64,000 nt of DNA from Rhizobium sp. FKL33 (GCF_005222915.1 NZ_STFX01000024.1:62001-126000), one strand, 5' to 3'; shown: positions 26,318-36,823, counted from the first letter of the stretch. The notes: a model not told the origin generated them from the sequence alone. Made by a program: numbers and translations.

Positions 26318-27829
26318 ATGACCGAAAGCAACCGTCGCATCATCGCCGCGAAGACCGGCCGCCCCGAAACATCGGGGCGGGCCATGGTCTGGGCGATGGC
26401 GATGGTGGCAGGGGCGACGCTGATCGCCCTGCCCTTCCGGTCGCTGACCGATCCCGACACGCTGACGCTGGTCTATATGACGGCTGTGGTGGCGACCGCG
26501 CTCCGGCACGGGTTCGGGCCGTCAATCGTCGCTTCCGTTCTGTCGGTGGCGGCGTTCAACTTCGTTTTCGTCGAGCCCTATTACACGTTCGACGCCTTCA
26601 GCGCGGAGGCCTATTTCACCTTCGCGATCATGTTCGCGACCTCATTGATCGTGGCGGGCATGACATCCGGACTGTCGCGGCGCATGTCGCATGCCGGGCG
26701 CGAACAGGCGCGCACGCGCAGGCTGCTCGACTTCTCCCGCGATCTGTCGCGCGCCACGAGCCCGGCGGAAATTCACGCCGCGGCGGTGGCGCATCTCGCC
26801 CCAGTTTATGAGGGAAACGTCAGCCTGCATCTCGCCGACGCGCAGGAGACGCGCTTCTGGCAGGGGCCGGAGCGCGACAGGGCGCGCATCATCGAAGCGA
26901 TCCGCATGAACGCGGCCGCAAATCTCGCCGTCGAGGAGGAGATCTGGATCGCCAGGCTGGAAGCGGCGGGGGAAACCGCCGGATGGCTGGCGCTGGTGCG
27001 GATGGAGCCGGGTTCGCCATCTGGCGAAGCGTCACTGGAACTCGAGACGCTGGCCGCGCTGCTGGCGGGCGCGGTGGCGCGGGCGGAAAAGACCGAAGAA
27101 GCAGCCCGTGCGGAGGCCGCGCGCGAGGCAGAAACACTGCGCAATGTGCTGCTGTCGTCATTGTCGCATGATCTGAGGACGCCGCTCACCGTGCTCGGCG
27201 GGACAATCGCGGCGCTCGTGCGCATGCGGCGCAAGCTGCCGCGCGAGGCGATGGATGAAGTCCAGAGCCTGTCGCGCCAGATCGCCTATCTGCAGAAATT
27301 CACCGGCAATCTCCTGAAGATCTCGGCGATATCCTCCGGCGATCTCAAGCTCAACCGGCAGGTCTATACGATCCAGGAAATTGTCGGGGCGGCGCTGGCG
27401 CGCATGTCCGAGCGCAAGGGCGGGCGCAGGATCCGCACCGCCATTTCCGGCGACATACCGCTGGTGGAGATCGACGGCGCGCTGATCGAACAGGTGGTCG
27501 CCAATCTCGTGGAAAACGCCATCGAACACACCGGCGACGAGGGCGAGATCGCGGTCGAGCTTGCCACGCGCGGCGCCTTCGTTCAGATCTCGATCTCCGA
27601 CAACGGACCGGGCCTTTCGCCAGGAGACGAAGAATTGGTGTTCGAACGCTTCCGCACCGGCAGCCATATCGGTTCAGACCGCAAGTCGCCGGGCGCATCG
27701 GGCCTCGGCCTCGCCATCTGCCGGGGCGTGGTGGAGGCGCATGGCGGCCGCATCGACGCGGGCAACAATCCCGGCGGCGGGGCGCGATTCTATTTCACCC
27801 TGCCCGCGCTTGCACAGGAGACGGCGTGA
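26318..27829 (+). CDS. kdpD: KdpD-like sensor histidine kinase lacking the N-terminal KdpD/USP domains
   Basis: A 503-residue membrane kinase. Residues 20-110 form the DUF4118 membrane bundle (YMTAVVATALRHGFGPSI and FNFVFVEPYYTF are KdpD-like), 125-260 a GAF-like region, then the H-box SSLSHDLRTPLT with His284, the N-box NLVENAIEH, and DNGPGL / GLGLAICRG ATP-binding motifs. Full-length KdpD is about 890 residues; the nucleotide-binding KdpD domain and universal-stress domain are missing entirely, without sign of a frameshift. It directly follows kup and overlaps kdpE by one base. It presumably reports potassium or osmotic state, by inference from homology and context. Confidence 0.9.
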   Translation: MTESNRRIIAAKTGRPETSGRAMVWAMAMVAGATLIALPFRSLTDPDTLTLVYMTAVVATALRHGFGPSIVASVLSVAAFNFVFVEPYYTFDAFSAEAYFTFAIMFATSLIVAGMTSGLSRRMSHAGREQARTRRLLDFSRDLSRATSPAEIHAAAVAHLAPVYEGNVSLHLADAQETRFWQGPERDRARIIEAIRMNAAANLAVEEEIWIARLEAAGETAGWLALVRMEPGSPSGEASLELETLAALLAGAVARAEKTEEAARAEAAREAETLRNVLLSSLSHDLRTPLTVLGGTIAALVRMRRKLPREAMDEVQSLSRQIAYLQKFTGNLLKISAISSGDLKLNRQVYTIQEIVGAALARMSERKGGRRIRTAISGDIPLVEIDGALIEQVVANLVENAIEHTGDEGEIAVELATRGAFVQISISDNGPGLSPGDEELVFERFRTGSHIGSDRKSPGASGLGLAICRGVVEAHGGRIDAGNNPGGGARFYFTLPALAQETA

Positions 27830-28512
27830 TGGGCGCTTCGGTGCTGATCGTGGAGGACGAACGCGAGATTCGCCGGCTGGTGGCGACGGCGCTGACGCTC
27901 GCGGATTTCGAGGCGATCGAAGCCGAAACCGGCAAGGCCGGCCAGCAGGCGCTGATCGGTCGGCGGCCTGATCTCGTGCTCCTCGATCTCGGCCTGCCCG
28001 ACATGGACGGCCAGGACTGGATCCTGAGCGTCCGCGAATGGTCGAAAACGCCGATCATCGTGCTTTCGGCCCGCGACCAGGAGGCGGAGAAGATCGAGGC
28101 GCTGGAAAACGGCGCTGATGATTACCTCACCAAGCCCTTTTCATCAGGCGAACTCATCGCCCGCATCCGGGTGGCGCTCCGGCATGCGCATGCGACAGAA
28201 GGCGCGATCGAGCCGACCTTGCGCTTCGAGGATTTGGAAATCGACCTCGCCGCCCGTCGTGTCCTTCTCGGCGAAGACGAGGTGCGGCTGACGCCGATCG
28301 AATACAAGCTGCTGGTCACGCTTGCGCGGCACGCCGGCAAGGTGCTGACCCATGGGCAATTGATGAAGGAAATCTGGGGCAAGCGGGCCGCCGACAATAA
28401 TCAGGGGCTCCGCATCCATACCCAGCATCTGCGCGAAAAGCTGAAGGACGACCCGCTTTCGCCGCGCTTCATCATCACCGAACCGGGGATCGGCTACCGG
28501 TTCAAGGGATGA
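27829..28512 (+). CDS. kdpE: KdpE-like OmpR-family response regulator
   Basis: A 227-residue regulator. The receiver domain has acidic pocket residues in VEDERE and the phospho-acceptor Asp53 in LVLLDLGLPDMDG, followed by the conserved Thr/Ser and Lys (SARDQ, DYLTKPF). The C-terminal winged helix (ARRVLLGEDEVRLTPIEYKLL, RIHTQHLREKL, GIGYRFKG) is OmpR/KdpE type. An AGGAG box precedes the ATG that overlaps the kinase stop (TGATG); a GTG three bases earlier is possible. No kdpFABC target genes are in the window, so the regulon may include kup itself. Confidence 0.92.
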   Translation: MGASVLIVEDEREIRRLVATALTLADFEAIEAETGKAGQQALIGRRPDLVLLDLGLPDMDGQDWILSVREWSKTPIIVLSARDQEAEKIEALENGADDYLTKPFSSGELIARIRVALRHAHATEGAIEPTLRFEDLEIDLAARRVLLGEDEVRLTPIEYKLLVTLARHAGKVLTHGQLMKEIWGKRAADNNQGLRIHTQHLREKLKDDPLSPRFIITEPGIGYRFKG

Positions 28513-28515
28513 CGG

Positions 28516-29481
28516 CTACTTCCTGGGATGCAGGATGCCGGCGCTGTGAATGGAGCGGTTGAGCGCCGCTTCCAGCATCATCAGTTTGGCGACCTGATAG
28601 CTGAGATATTCGTCGAAAAAATTCTGCGAGATCCACAAGGGCGAGCGGCCAGGGCGGCCGGTCCAGCCGATGCTCTCCATGCGCATGGCCTGAGCGAATT
28701 TGCGGCTCAAATGGGTGACCGACAGACCGGCGAGCTTGGCGAGGCTGGCGATGGAATGACCGCCGCTGGTGCGCCAGCGCGAATCGGCGGCGTCCGGCGG
28801 AACGATTTCGGAGAATATCCGGTCGAGAATAACGCTGCCGTCGTCGATCCAGACGAAGAGCGAGAAGGTGGGCGCGGCCTGGCTGATCCCAATCGACTTC
28901 ATCAGCGTTTCGCAGACCAGAGGCTGCACCTCGTCGAACAGGCGGGGATCGGCGCGGAAACGGGCGGCGCGCTCACCTCCATCCAGAGCATCCAGCGTCT
29001 CCAAATGCACGGTGTGCCAGTAGCAGGCGAGATCCATCGTCTCCTGGGTCGGCGCAACAGGCTTCAGGCGCTTGTCGGTGGGCGACACCCTGCGCTCGAT
29101 GATGCGATAATGCTCCATCTCCTTCAGGAAGGCGTCGGCGGTATTGCGCGAAACGATGCCGTGCTGCTCGACCGCGTCGAGAAAGGCGGCGACATGGATG
29201 CCGGTGCGTCCGGAGCGAACATACATCGTCAGGGCCAGATGGGCCATCAGATAGCGCTGATGCGTCGCCATGATCGACGCGGCGCGCGGGGACGCCTCCG
29301 CGACGGCGAGCAGCTTGCCGGCTTGCGCGCGCAAAGCGTCGATCAGCCCGGGATGGCTGGCCAGGTTGGAAAACAGTGTGTTCTTGGCGAAATCCGCCTC
29401 ATGTGCGGAAACAATCTTGTGCACGGCGACGATCCCGGTTTTCCCGCGCGAAGCGGTTCGATCACAAGCCACATGGCTCAT
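28516..29481 (-). CDS. Putative two-HTH transcriptional regulator
   Basis: A 321-residue soluble protein that I cannot assign to a named family. Residues 85-165 look like a MarR-type winged helix: a helical region, HGIVSRNTADAFLKEMEHYRIIERR as recognition part, and a wing RRVSPTDKRLKPVAPT. Near residues 240-275 a second helix-turn-helix is visible (HSIASLAKLAGLSVTHLSRKF). The intervening region is of unknown fold and could bind a ligand. It converges on kdpE with only three bases between stops. A GTG six bases upstream is an alternative start. Confidence 0.6.
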   Translation of the reverse strand: MSHVACDRTASRGKTGIVAVHKIVSAHEADFAKNTLFSNLASHPGLIDALRAQAGKLLAVAEASPRAASIMATHQRYLMAHLALTMYVRSGRTGIHVAAFLDAVEQHGIVSRNTADAFLKEMEHYRIIERRVSPTDKRLKPVAPTQETMDLACYWHTVHLETLDALDGGERAARFRADPRLFDEVQPLVCETLMKSIGISQAAPTFSLFVWIDDGSVILDRIFSEIVPPDAADSRWRTSGGHSIASLAKLAGLSVTHLSRKFAQAMRMESIGWTGRPGRSPLWISQNFFDEYLSYQVAKLMMLEAALNRSIHSAGILHPRK

Positions 29482-29529
29482 GGTCACAACGGGCGTAGTT
29501 TAGAAAATATTCTCAGCTTTTACAACAAA

Positions 29530-29557
29530 TCGAAAGGCGGGCGCTCACGCGCCCGCC
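29530..29557 (-). terminator. Intrinsic terminator downstream of ccrM
   Basis: GGCGGGCGC pairs perfectly with GCGCCCGCC (9 bp, 4-base loop). Reading the minus strand, the hairpin is followed by TTTCGATTTGTTG, a broken T-tract. It lies about 50 bases after the ccrM stop. Confidence 0.75.
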
Positions 29558-29603
29558 GGCAACTTTGCGGGGAGAAGATGGAGGCGCGGTCGGCTGCTGG
29601 AGG

Positions 29604-31137
<1,534 letters not shown>

Positions 31138-31908
31138 ATGTGCCTGGATTGTCTGCCGACGCGGCTGAGCCGCCGCAACATGATGAAATTCGCGGGCCTC
31201 AGCCTCGCCGCAGCCAGCATGCCGATCACCGCTTCCGCGTCGGAAAGCAAACATGCCGCCCCGAACGAGGAGAAACCGGCGGATGCGCATAAAGCCGAAG
31301 CCGCGCCGGCAATCTCGCCCGAAGAAGCTCTCGCCCGGCTCAAAGAGGGCAATGCCCGTTTCGTGAACGACGCCGACGCCTGCGCCGCCAATCTCGCCAG
31401 CCGCCGCGAGGAACTGGTCGCCGGCCAGCACCCCTGGGCGATCATCCTCACCTGTTCCGACAGCCGCGTGACGCCCGAACTGGTGTTCGGCGGCGTAACG
31501 CTCGGCGAACTTTTCGTGATCCGCAACGCGGGCAATGTGCTGGACACCAGCGCGCTCGGCACGATCGAATATGGCGCGGAACATCTGCATGCGCCGTTGA
31601 TCGTGGTGATGGGCCACAAGAAATGCGGCGCGGTGGCGGCGGCCTGCGACGTGGTGCAAAAGGGAACACAGCTCGAAGGTTCGATCGGCAAGATGGTGCA
31701 GCCGATCCTTCCTGTTGCGCTTCACACGCTGTTCAAGTCGCCTGATTTCGTCGCTGAGACCGTGGCCAACAACGCCATCAGCGGCGCTCACCGGATTCCG
31801 GACGAAAGCCATATCGTGTCCCATCTGGTCGAATCGGGCAAAGTGAAAATCGTGTCGGCGGTCTATGACATCGAAAGCGGCAAGGTGGATTTCCTCGAAG
31901 GCGCCTGA
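31138..31908 (+). CDS. Beta-carbonic anhydrase with Tat signal
   Basis: A 256-residue zinc enzyme for CO2 hydration. The ligand set of beta-class enzymes is present: CSDSR (Cys106, Asp108, Arg110) and GHKKCG (His160, Cys163). The N-terminus contains a twin-arginine motif SRRNMMKFAG followed by a hydrophobic stretch and ASA, predicting export of the folded protein to the periplasm. A 25-residue Ala/Glu/Lys linker precedes the catalytic domain. The start ATG follows GGAGGG. It is a single gene with a divergent neighbour. Confidence 0.9.
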   Translation: MCLDCLPTRLSRRNMMKFAGLSLAAASMPITASASESKHAAPNEEKPADAHKAEAAPAISPEEALARLKEGNARFVNDADACAANLASRREELVAGQHPWAIILTCSDSRVTPELVFGGVTLGELFVIRNAGNVLDTSALGTIEYGAEHLHAPLIVVMGHKKCGAVAAACDVVQKGTQLEGSIGKMVQPILPVALHTLFKSPDFVAETVANNAISGAHRIPDESHIVSHLVESGKVKIVSAVYDIESGKVDFLEGA

Positions 31909-32028
31909 GGCCTTTTTCGGGAAACATTTCGCCGTCGATCAAAAAGGCTGATGTCGGACTTCGCCGTTTTTCATTGGACCCATCCTGTCGCGCCGTGCTG
32001 AATGGCGCGACATAGGGAGTCCGACCGC

Positions 32029-32685
32029 ATGCTGACGATCTACGGCGTCTATCAATCCCGCGCATCGCGCGTCTACTGGACCGCGCTCGAACTCGGGCTC
32101 GAATTCGAGAGCGTGCCGGTGCTTCAGGGCTGGCGCGTTCCGGAGCCGACGGCGGCGGACGCGCCGGTCAACACCCAATCCGCCGACTTCCTCGCCATCC
32201 ATCCCAACGGCCATATCCCGAGCATCGTCGATGACGGCCTGGCGATCGACGAATCCCTCGCCATCACCCTCTATCTCGCCCGCAAGCATGGCGGGCCGCT
32301 CTCGGCGCAGACGGTGACGGAGGAGGGCGAAATCCTGTCCTGGAGCTTCTGGGGCGCAACTGAAGTCGAGCCGCATACGGTGAAGGTCGTGCTGACCTAC
32401 GACAACGGACTGGAAGCGACCGACGGCGGCCGCGAGACGATCACGGTGGCTCGGCGCATGCTCCGGCGCCCGCTGAAGCGGCTGAACGAGCATCTCGGAA
32501 AACAGGACTATCTCGTCGGCGACCGTTTCACCGTGGCCGATCTCAACGTGGTGGAGATCATCCGCTATGTGCTGAGCGAAACCGACTTCATGGCCGATAA
32601 TCCCCACATCCTCGCCTGGGTCGACCGCTGCCACGACCGGCCGGCCTTCCGCGAGATGATGGCGCGGCGCAAGGCCGAGGGCTGA
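32029..32685 (+). CDS. Glutathione S-transferase family protein
   Basis: A 218-residue GST-fold protein. The N-terminal thioredoxin-like domain has LTIYGVYQSRASRVYWTALELGLEFE, NPNGHIPSI-like NGHIPSIVDDG (cis-Pro) and the DESLAITLYLAR glutathione-binding motif. The C-terminal helical domain ends with YLVGDRFTVADLNV, the conserved N-capping box. The substrate class is not determined. GGGAG lies nine bases before the chosen ATG, nine codons inside the longer open frame. Confidence 0.88.
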   Translation: MLTIYGVYQSRASRVYWTALELGLEFESVPVLQGWRVPEPTAADAPVNTQSADFLAIHPNGHIPSIVDDGLAIDESLAITLYLARKHGGPLSAQTVTEEGEILSWSFWGATEVEPHTVKVVLTYDNGLEATDGGRETITVARRMLRRPLKRLNEHLGKQDYLVGDRFTVADLNVVEIIRYVLSETDFMADNPHILAWVDRCHDRPAFREMMARRKAEG

Positions 32686-32736
32686 GACCACGGCAAACCT
32701 GGGAGCCCGGGCCGGTCCGCCCCCTGCCCGCTTTCA

Positions 32737-32774
32737 GAAAAACGGCCGCGCGGCGCCTCGCCCGCGGCCGTTTG
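32737..32774. terminator. Bidirectional terminator between GST and RidA genes
   Basis: AAACGGCCGCG pairs with CGCGGCCGTTT around a 12-base loop, flanked by A residues on the left and T residues on the right. It can stop transcription from either convergent gene. Confidence 0.85.
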
Positions 32775-32783
32775 TATTTCCGA

Positions 32784-33128
32784 TCAGAGAGCGACGATCG
32801 CCGTCATCTCGACCTTGTAGTTCGGGGTCGCCAGACGGGCTTCGACCGTGGCGCGGGCCGGCGGATTGGCCTTGTCGACCCACTGGTCATAGACGCTGTT
32901 CATGGCGGCGAAATCGCCGATCGAGGCGAGATAGACGTTGATCGACAGGATCTTGGCCTTTTCCGTGCCGGCTTCGGCGAGAATGGCGTCGATGGCCGAC
33001 AGCACTTCCTTGGTCTGCTGCTCGATCGAGCCCTTCTCGTCGTCGGCGACCTGGCCTGCGACATAGAGGACGCCATTGTGGGCGACGGCGGCGCTCATGC
33101 GCGGGCCGGGCTGGTAACGCTTGATCAT
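32784..33128 (-). CDS. RidA/YjgF family protein
   Basis: A 114-residue Rid-family protein. VAHNGVLYVAGQVADD, VLSAIDAILAEAGTEKAKILSINVYL and the final PPARATVEARLATPNYKVEM segment are typical; the Arg in PPARAT corresponds to the residue that contacts the substrate carboxylate in RidA enamine/imine deaminases. Canonical RidA detoxifies 2-aminoacrylate, but several Rid subgroups have other roles and the subgroup is not certain here. GGAG precedes the ATG. Confidence 0.87.
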   Translation of the reverse strand: MIKRYQPGPRMSAAVAHNGVLYVAGQVADDEKGSIEQQTKEVLSAIDAILAEAGTEKAKILSINVYLASIGDFAAMNSVYDQWVDKANPPARATVEARLATPNYKVEMTAIVAL

Positions 33129-33254
33129 GGGGGTCTCCTTCAGAACATCTTGGCGAATGGGCCGGGTGTTTTCGTAGAGATTTGGGCGGGGGGAGCAAGC
33201 AGATTCGCAGCTTTCTTCGCCCTCCCGCGCCGGTTTTCCCCGCTTCGCGCCGGC

Positions 33255-33611
33255 TCAGGCGACGCCGGGAACCTCCTTGAGGTCGAACCAGACCGGAATG
33301 CCGCGTTCGCGGGCGATCCGCACGTCATTGTCTGCGCCCTTGGAAGCGCCGGGCAGCCGAAGAACGCCGTCGCACAGCGCGAGCAGGCGATGGGCGACGG
33401 GATGGAAAATCTCCTCATAGAGATCGTCGCCGACCGTCCCTCCCCCGGCCGCCGCCCAGACCGGCAGGGCCACCCATTCGCCGATCATCGGCACATGGCC
33501 GGCCTTGAACAGCGCATAGGACGGCGCTTCGAGCGCCCTGAGATTGGCCGCCATTTTCGCGGGGTCGTCGTTTGTGCCGGAGCGATAGGGGCCGGCGATC
33601 AGGATGAGCAT
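33255..33611 (-). CDS. DUF4406 / nucleoside 2-deoxyribosyltransferase-like protein
   Basis: A 118-residue single-domain protein. LILIAGPYRSGTNDDP at the N-terminus and LALCDGVLRLPGASKGADNDV in the second half match the nucleoside 2-deoxyribosyltransferase-like fold of DUF4406. The family generally lacks a proven reaction. The start is taken at MLILIAG because the conserved first strand begins there; the much longer open frame upstream is antisense to the next gene's leader. Confidence 0.75.
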   Translation of the reverse strand: MLILIAGPYRSGTNDDPAKMAANLRALEAPSYALFKAGHVPMIGEWVALPVWAAAGGGTVGDDLYEEIFHPVAHRLLALCDGVLRLPGASKGADNDVRIARERGIPVWFDLKEVPGVA

Positions 33612-33807
33612 GCAATGTCCTCTCGATGCGAACTTTCGCCACTCAGGCGATGTCGTGCAATATCGTGCATTTTCTCGCAGAGTCAAGTGAGAACGAAAGG
33701 GATCAGCTCTGATCGCTCGCGACCAACAAAGACAAACAAGTATGACTGGCGCGCGCCAAACCGCGCTGTTATGGAAAGGCGAGACCGAAACCAACTGCGA
33801 GAATGAC

Positions 33808-34938
33808 ATGGCGACGCGCGATTTCCGGCCCTTTTCCCCGAGAGCCGTCATTGTCTTTGCGTTCGCCGCGCTGGCGCTGACGGGATGCGGATCGCGCCCC
33901 TCGCCGGAAACGCTGGCGGATGTGGATACGCGCGGCCTGCCCCAACTCGCCACTGAACAGGTTTTCGCAGTGACGACGCGCGGCCGCATCAAGCCCGACG
34001 TCAATATGTTCGACAATTCCAAGGCTAAAGAAGCCTCCTACGCCGAGTTCACGGTGTCGATCCCTCCCAATCACAAGATGTCGAACGTGGAATGGCCGGG
34101 CGCGAAGGCGGATCCGAAAAAGACATTCGCCGTGGTGGGCCAGAAGAGCCTGGACCAGAAGGAATTCATCGACGCGATCGATCACGCCGATCCCAAAAGC
34201 CGCGATATCGGCATTTTCGTGCACGGCTATAACAACAGCTATCAGGAAGCGCTGTTCCGGATGGCGCAGATGGCGCATGACGCCAACATTCCCGGCGCCA
34301 AGATCGTCTTCTCCTGGCCCTCGCAGGCGGAACTGGCCGGCTATGTGGCCGACAAGGAGGGCGCAACCTATTCCCGCGATTATCTCGCCCAACTGCTGAT
34401 CGAGGCGACCAAGCGGCGCAAGACCGGCGAAGTCTATGTCTTCGCTCATTCCATGGGCGGCTGGCTGACGGTGGAAACACTGCGGCAATTGAGGCTCGCC
34501 GGCCGCGACGACGTGCTCGACCGGCTGAAAGTGGTGCTGGCCTCTCCCGACATCGACGCCGACGTCTTCCGCACGCAGATGCTGGTGATCGGTCGGATGA
34601 AACTGCCGATGACGATCCTGGTCTCTCCGGACGACCGGGCGCTGGAAGTGTCAAAATTCCTCTCCGCCAGCAGCCAGCGGGTTGGCGCGCTCGACGTCAA
34701 GAACCCGCAGATCATGGCCGCCGCCCAGAAGGTGGGTATCCAGTTCATCGACATTTCCAGCGTCGAACCGCTCGATTCCACCAATCACAACCGCTTCGCC
34801 GATGTGGCGGTGCTGGCTCCGGCCCTGCGCGACGAGAAGAAAGCCGGCATCAAGGACGCCGGCGCCTTCGTCTTCAACGCCGCCGCCGCAACGGTGTCGA
34901 GCCCGTTCCGGATCGTGTCGGGGGCGTTGAGCCAGTGA
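33808..34938 (+). CDS. Alpha/beta-hydrolase lipoprotein (DUF900 family)
   Basis: A 376-residue envelope protein. A lipoprotein signal ends in LTGC at about residue 27. The hydrolase core is recognisable: VFAVTTRG, IGIFVHGYNNSYQEALFR, IVFSWPSQAELAGYVADKEG and the nucleophile elbow FAHSMGGW, all DUF900 marks. It is probably an esterase-like enzyme or a catalytically modest structural protein at the membrane. An ATG 66 bases upstream in frame is less likely because the signal peptide would be displaced. Confidence 0.86.
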   Translation: MATRDFRPFSPRAVIVFAFAALALTGCGSRPSPETLADVDTRGLPQLATEQVFAVTTRGRIKPDVNMFDNSKAKEASYAEFTVSIPPNHKMSNVEWPGAKADPKKTFAVVGQKSLDQKEFIDAIDHADPKSRDIGIFVHGYNNSYQEALFRMAQMAHDANIPGAKIVFSWPSQAELAGYVADKEGATYSRDYLAQLLIEATKRRKTGEVYVFAHSMGGWLTVETLRQLRLAGRDDVLDRLKVVLASPDIDADVFRTQMLVIGRMKLPMTILVSPDDRALEVSKFLSASSQRVGALDVKNPQIMAAAQKVGIQFIDISSVEPLDSTNHNRFADVAVLAPALRDEKKAGIKDAGAFVFNAAAATVSSPFRIVSGALSQ

Positions 34939-34958
34939 GGGGTTAGAGGGAACCGAGA

Positions 34959-34978
34959 CCGAAGCGATACCGCTTCGG
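34959..34978. terminator. Hairpin between convergent DUF900 and Sel1 genes
   Basis: CCGAAGCG and CGCTTCGG form a perfect 8-bp stem with an ATAC loop midway between the two stop codons. A T-tract is absent, so termination efficiency is doubtful. Confidence 0.5.
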
Positions 34979-35011
34979 CCCGAGCGCTCCCTATGCGCCG
35001 GCGGTTTCAGG

Positions 35012-36823
35012 TTACAGCTCGCCGCCGCCCTTGAGGTAGAGCTTGATGAAGGCTTTGCGCGTCGGCAAGAGCGGACGCCCGTCCGCAGGACCGTCATACA
35101 GGCCGCGACGAGCAAGCGCTTCCTGCAATTGCTTCCATACGGGGCTCGGCCAGAGCCTGGCGTCATTCGTCAGCGATTTGAAGGCTCGCGAACTACCTCC
35201 TTCGAGAGCGGCGATCAGATGCTGCGCCGCCTTGCTGGGACTGGGCTCGACGCCTGCCCCATCTCGATAGACCTCGGCGATGTTGAAATGCGCGAGCGGA
35301 GAACCATTCGCCTGTATGGCCTTCGCATACCACTCAATCCCGACCCGCGGATTTTTCGGCACGCCTTCACCGGTGACATACATGACGCCGAGATTGTTCA
35401 TCGCGTTGGCATCTCCCTTCAAGGCGGCTTCCCGATACCAGGAGAACGCCTTGCTTTTGTCGGATGGCACTCCGAGGCCGACGTCATAGGCCCAGCCGAG
35501 ATTGACCATGCCGTCCTTGTTGCCGGCCTCGGCGGCGCGTCGGTTCCAAAGGAACGCAAGAGCGACATCAGAATAGCCGTACTCGTCATTGAGGTAGATC
35601 TGGCCCAGCCGAGCCATGGCGGCGACGTTACCCGCAAAAGCGGCGCGCTGATACCACAGCACGATCTTGTGCGGCTCATGCGGCGCGACGGCCTCGTCTT
35701 CGAGCCGGGCGCCGAGATTCAGCATCGAGACCTCATTGCCGAGAGCGGCGGCCCGCTCATACAGAGGCAGACCCATTTCCCGATTTGAGGTCTTTCCATC
35801 CGGACTCAGCGCTCCTTCCAGATAGAGCACACCGAGATTGTTCATCGCCTGAGGATTGTTGTTGGCGATGGCGCGCTCGAACCAATCCTTGGCGAGACGC
35901 GCGTCCTTCGGCACGCCGCGCCCTTCGCTATAGGCGTTTCCAAGTCCCAATTGCCCGGCGTCCAGCGACGCCTCGGCTGCAGCCCGATAGTTTCGAACGG
36001 CTTCCGTGGCGTCGTCCTCGCCGCCGTTGGACATCAGCAAATTGGCGAGATGCAGGCGCCCCCAAGCGCTGCCCAGCTTGGCGGCGCGTTCATACCATTT
36101 TCTGGCTTCCTTCAGGTCCGCGTCGACGCCCCATCCGTTCTCATAGGCGAGACCAACGCCGTCAGCGCCGTCCGCTTCGCCCGCAGCGTCCGCTTCGCGA
36201 AAGAATTCAAGCGCCTTGACGGGATCACGACGCACGCCATACCCCATGGCGTAGGCGTCGCCGAGTTGAACCGTCGCCTCGGCGACGCCGCCGGCCCGGG
36301 CTTTCTCGAAGGCTTTTGCCGACGCCTCGTAATCTTCATCGGGGCCGTCATCCAGCCGAAAGAGATAGCCCAGACCCAGATCTCCCTTGGGATCGCCGAG
36401 ACGGCTCGCTTCCTGCAGGAGTTCGTAAGCGCGCTGGCGGTCCTTCCGCACGCCGTCTCCGCGTCGATAGGCTTCGCCAAGGGCCGCAAAGGCGGCGACG
36501 TATTTTTCCTCGACGAGTTTTTCGAGCAGCGGCGCGGCCTCTGCACTCTGCCGGGCCCAGATCAGAACCCGAGCATATTGGAAGCGATATCGGGCAATGC
36601 GGGGTTCATGGGCCTGCGCCTTGCGACAGGCGTCGAGCGCGGCGAAGCCTTCGATGTCGCCGCCGGTGACGACGCCCGGAAAAATGGGAGACCGGGCGGG
36701 ATCATTGGGCGCGCCCGCGAGCCGATCGCAGATCGCGCCGGCATCCCCACCATCGCCGACCGGCGGAAACTGGCCGGACGTGGAGGCGATAACAACGGAG
36801 GCTAACAGAGCAAGGATCGACAC
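35012..36823 (-). CDS. Exported Sel1-repeat protein
   Basis: A 603-residue protein with a short signal peptide (MSILALLASVVIASTSG) and about a dozen Sel1-like TPR repeats from about residue 105 to 540, each with the pattern A...LG..Y..G.GV..D...A..W...A (for example LGLGYLF, LGDAYAMGYGVRRD, LGNAYSEGRGVPKD, LGVMYVTGEGVPKN). Such solenoids mediate protein-protein contacts, often in envelope signalling or biogenesis. The C-terminal 60 residues include a segment like peptidoglycan-binding or pore-forming tails (RRGLYDGPADGRPLLPTRKA). The start is GTG without a strong ribosome binding site. Confidence 0.83.
   Translation of the reverse strand: MSILALLASVVIASTSGQFPPVGDGGDAGAICDRLAGAPNDPARSPIFPGVVTGGDIEGFAALDACRKAQAHEPRIARYRFQYARVLIWARQSAEAAPLLEKLVEEKYVAAFAALGEAYRRGDGVRKDRQRAYELLQEASRLGDPKGDLGLGYLFRLDDGPDEDYEASAKAFEKARAGGVAEATVQLGDAYAMGYGVRRDPVKALEFFREADAAGEADGADGVGLAYENGWGVDADLKEARKWYERAAKLGSAWGRLHLANLLMSNGGEDDATEAVRNYRAAAEASLDAGQLGLGNAYSEGRGVPKDARLAKDWFERAIANNNPQAMNNLGVLYLEGALSPDGKTSNREMGLPLYERAAALGNEVSMLNLGARLEDEAVAPHEPHKIVLWYQRAAFAGNVAAMARLGQIYLNDEYGYSDVALAFLWNRRAAEAGNKDGMVNLGWAYDVGLGVPSDKSKAFSWYREAALKGDANAMNNLGVMYVTGEGVPKNPRVGIEWYAKAIQANGSPLAHFNIAEVYRDGAGVEPSPSKAAQHLIAALEGGSSRAFKSLTNDARLWPSPVWKQLQEALARRGLYDGPADGRPLLPTRKAFIKLYLKGGGEL

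Noticed and set aside
24335-26509. A 724-codon minus-strand open frame across kup
   Set aside because: It mirrors the kup coding sequence, is full of Arg/Gln/His runs and has no recognisable domain; kup on the other strand is intact.
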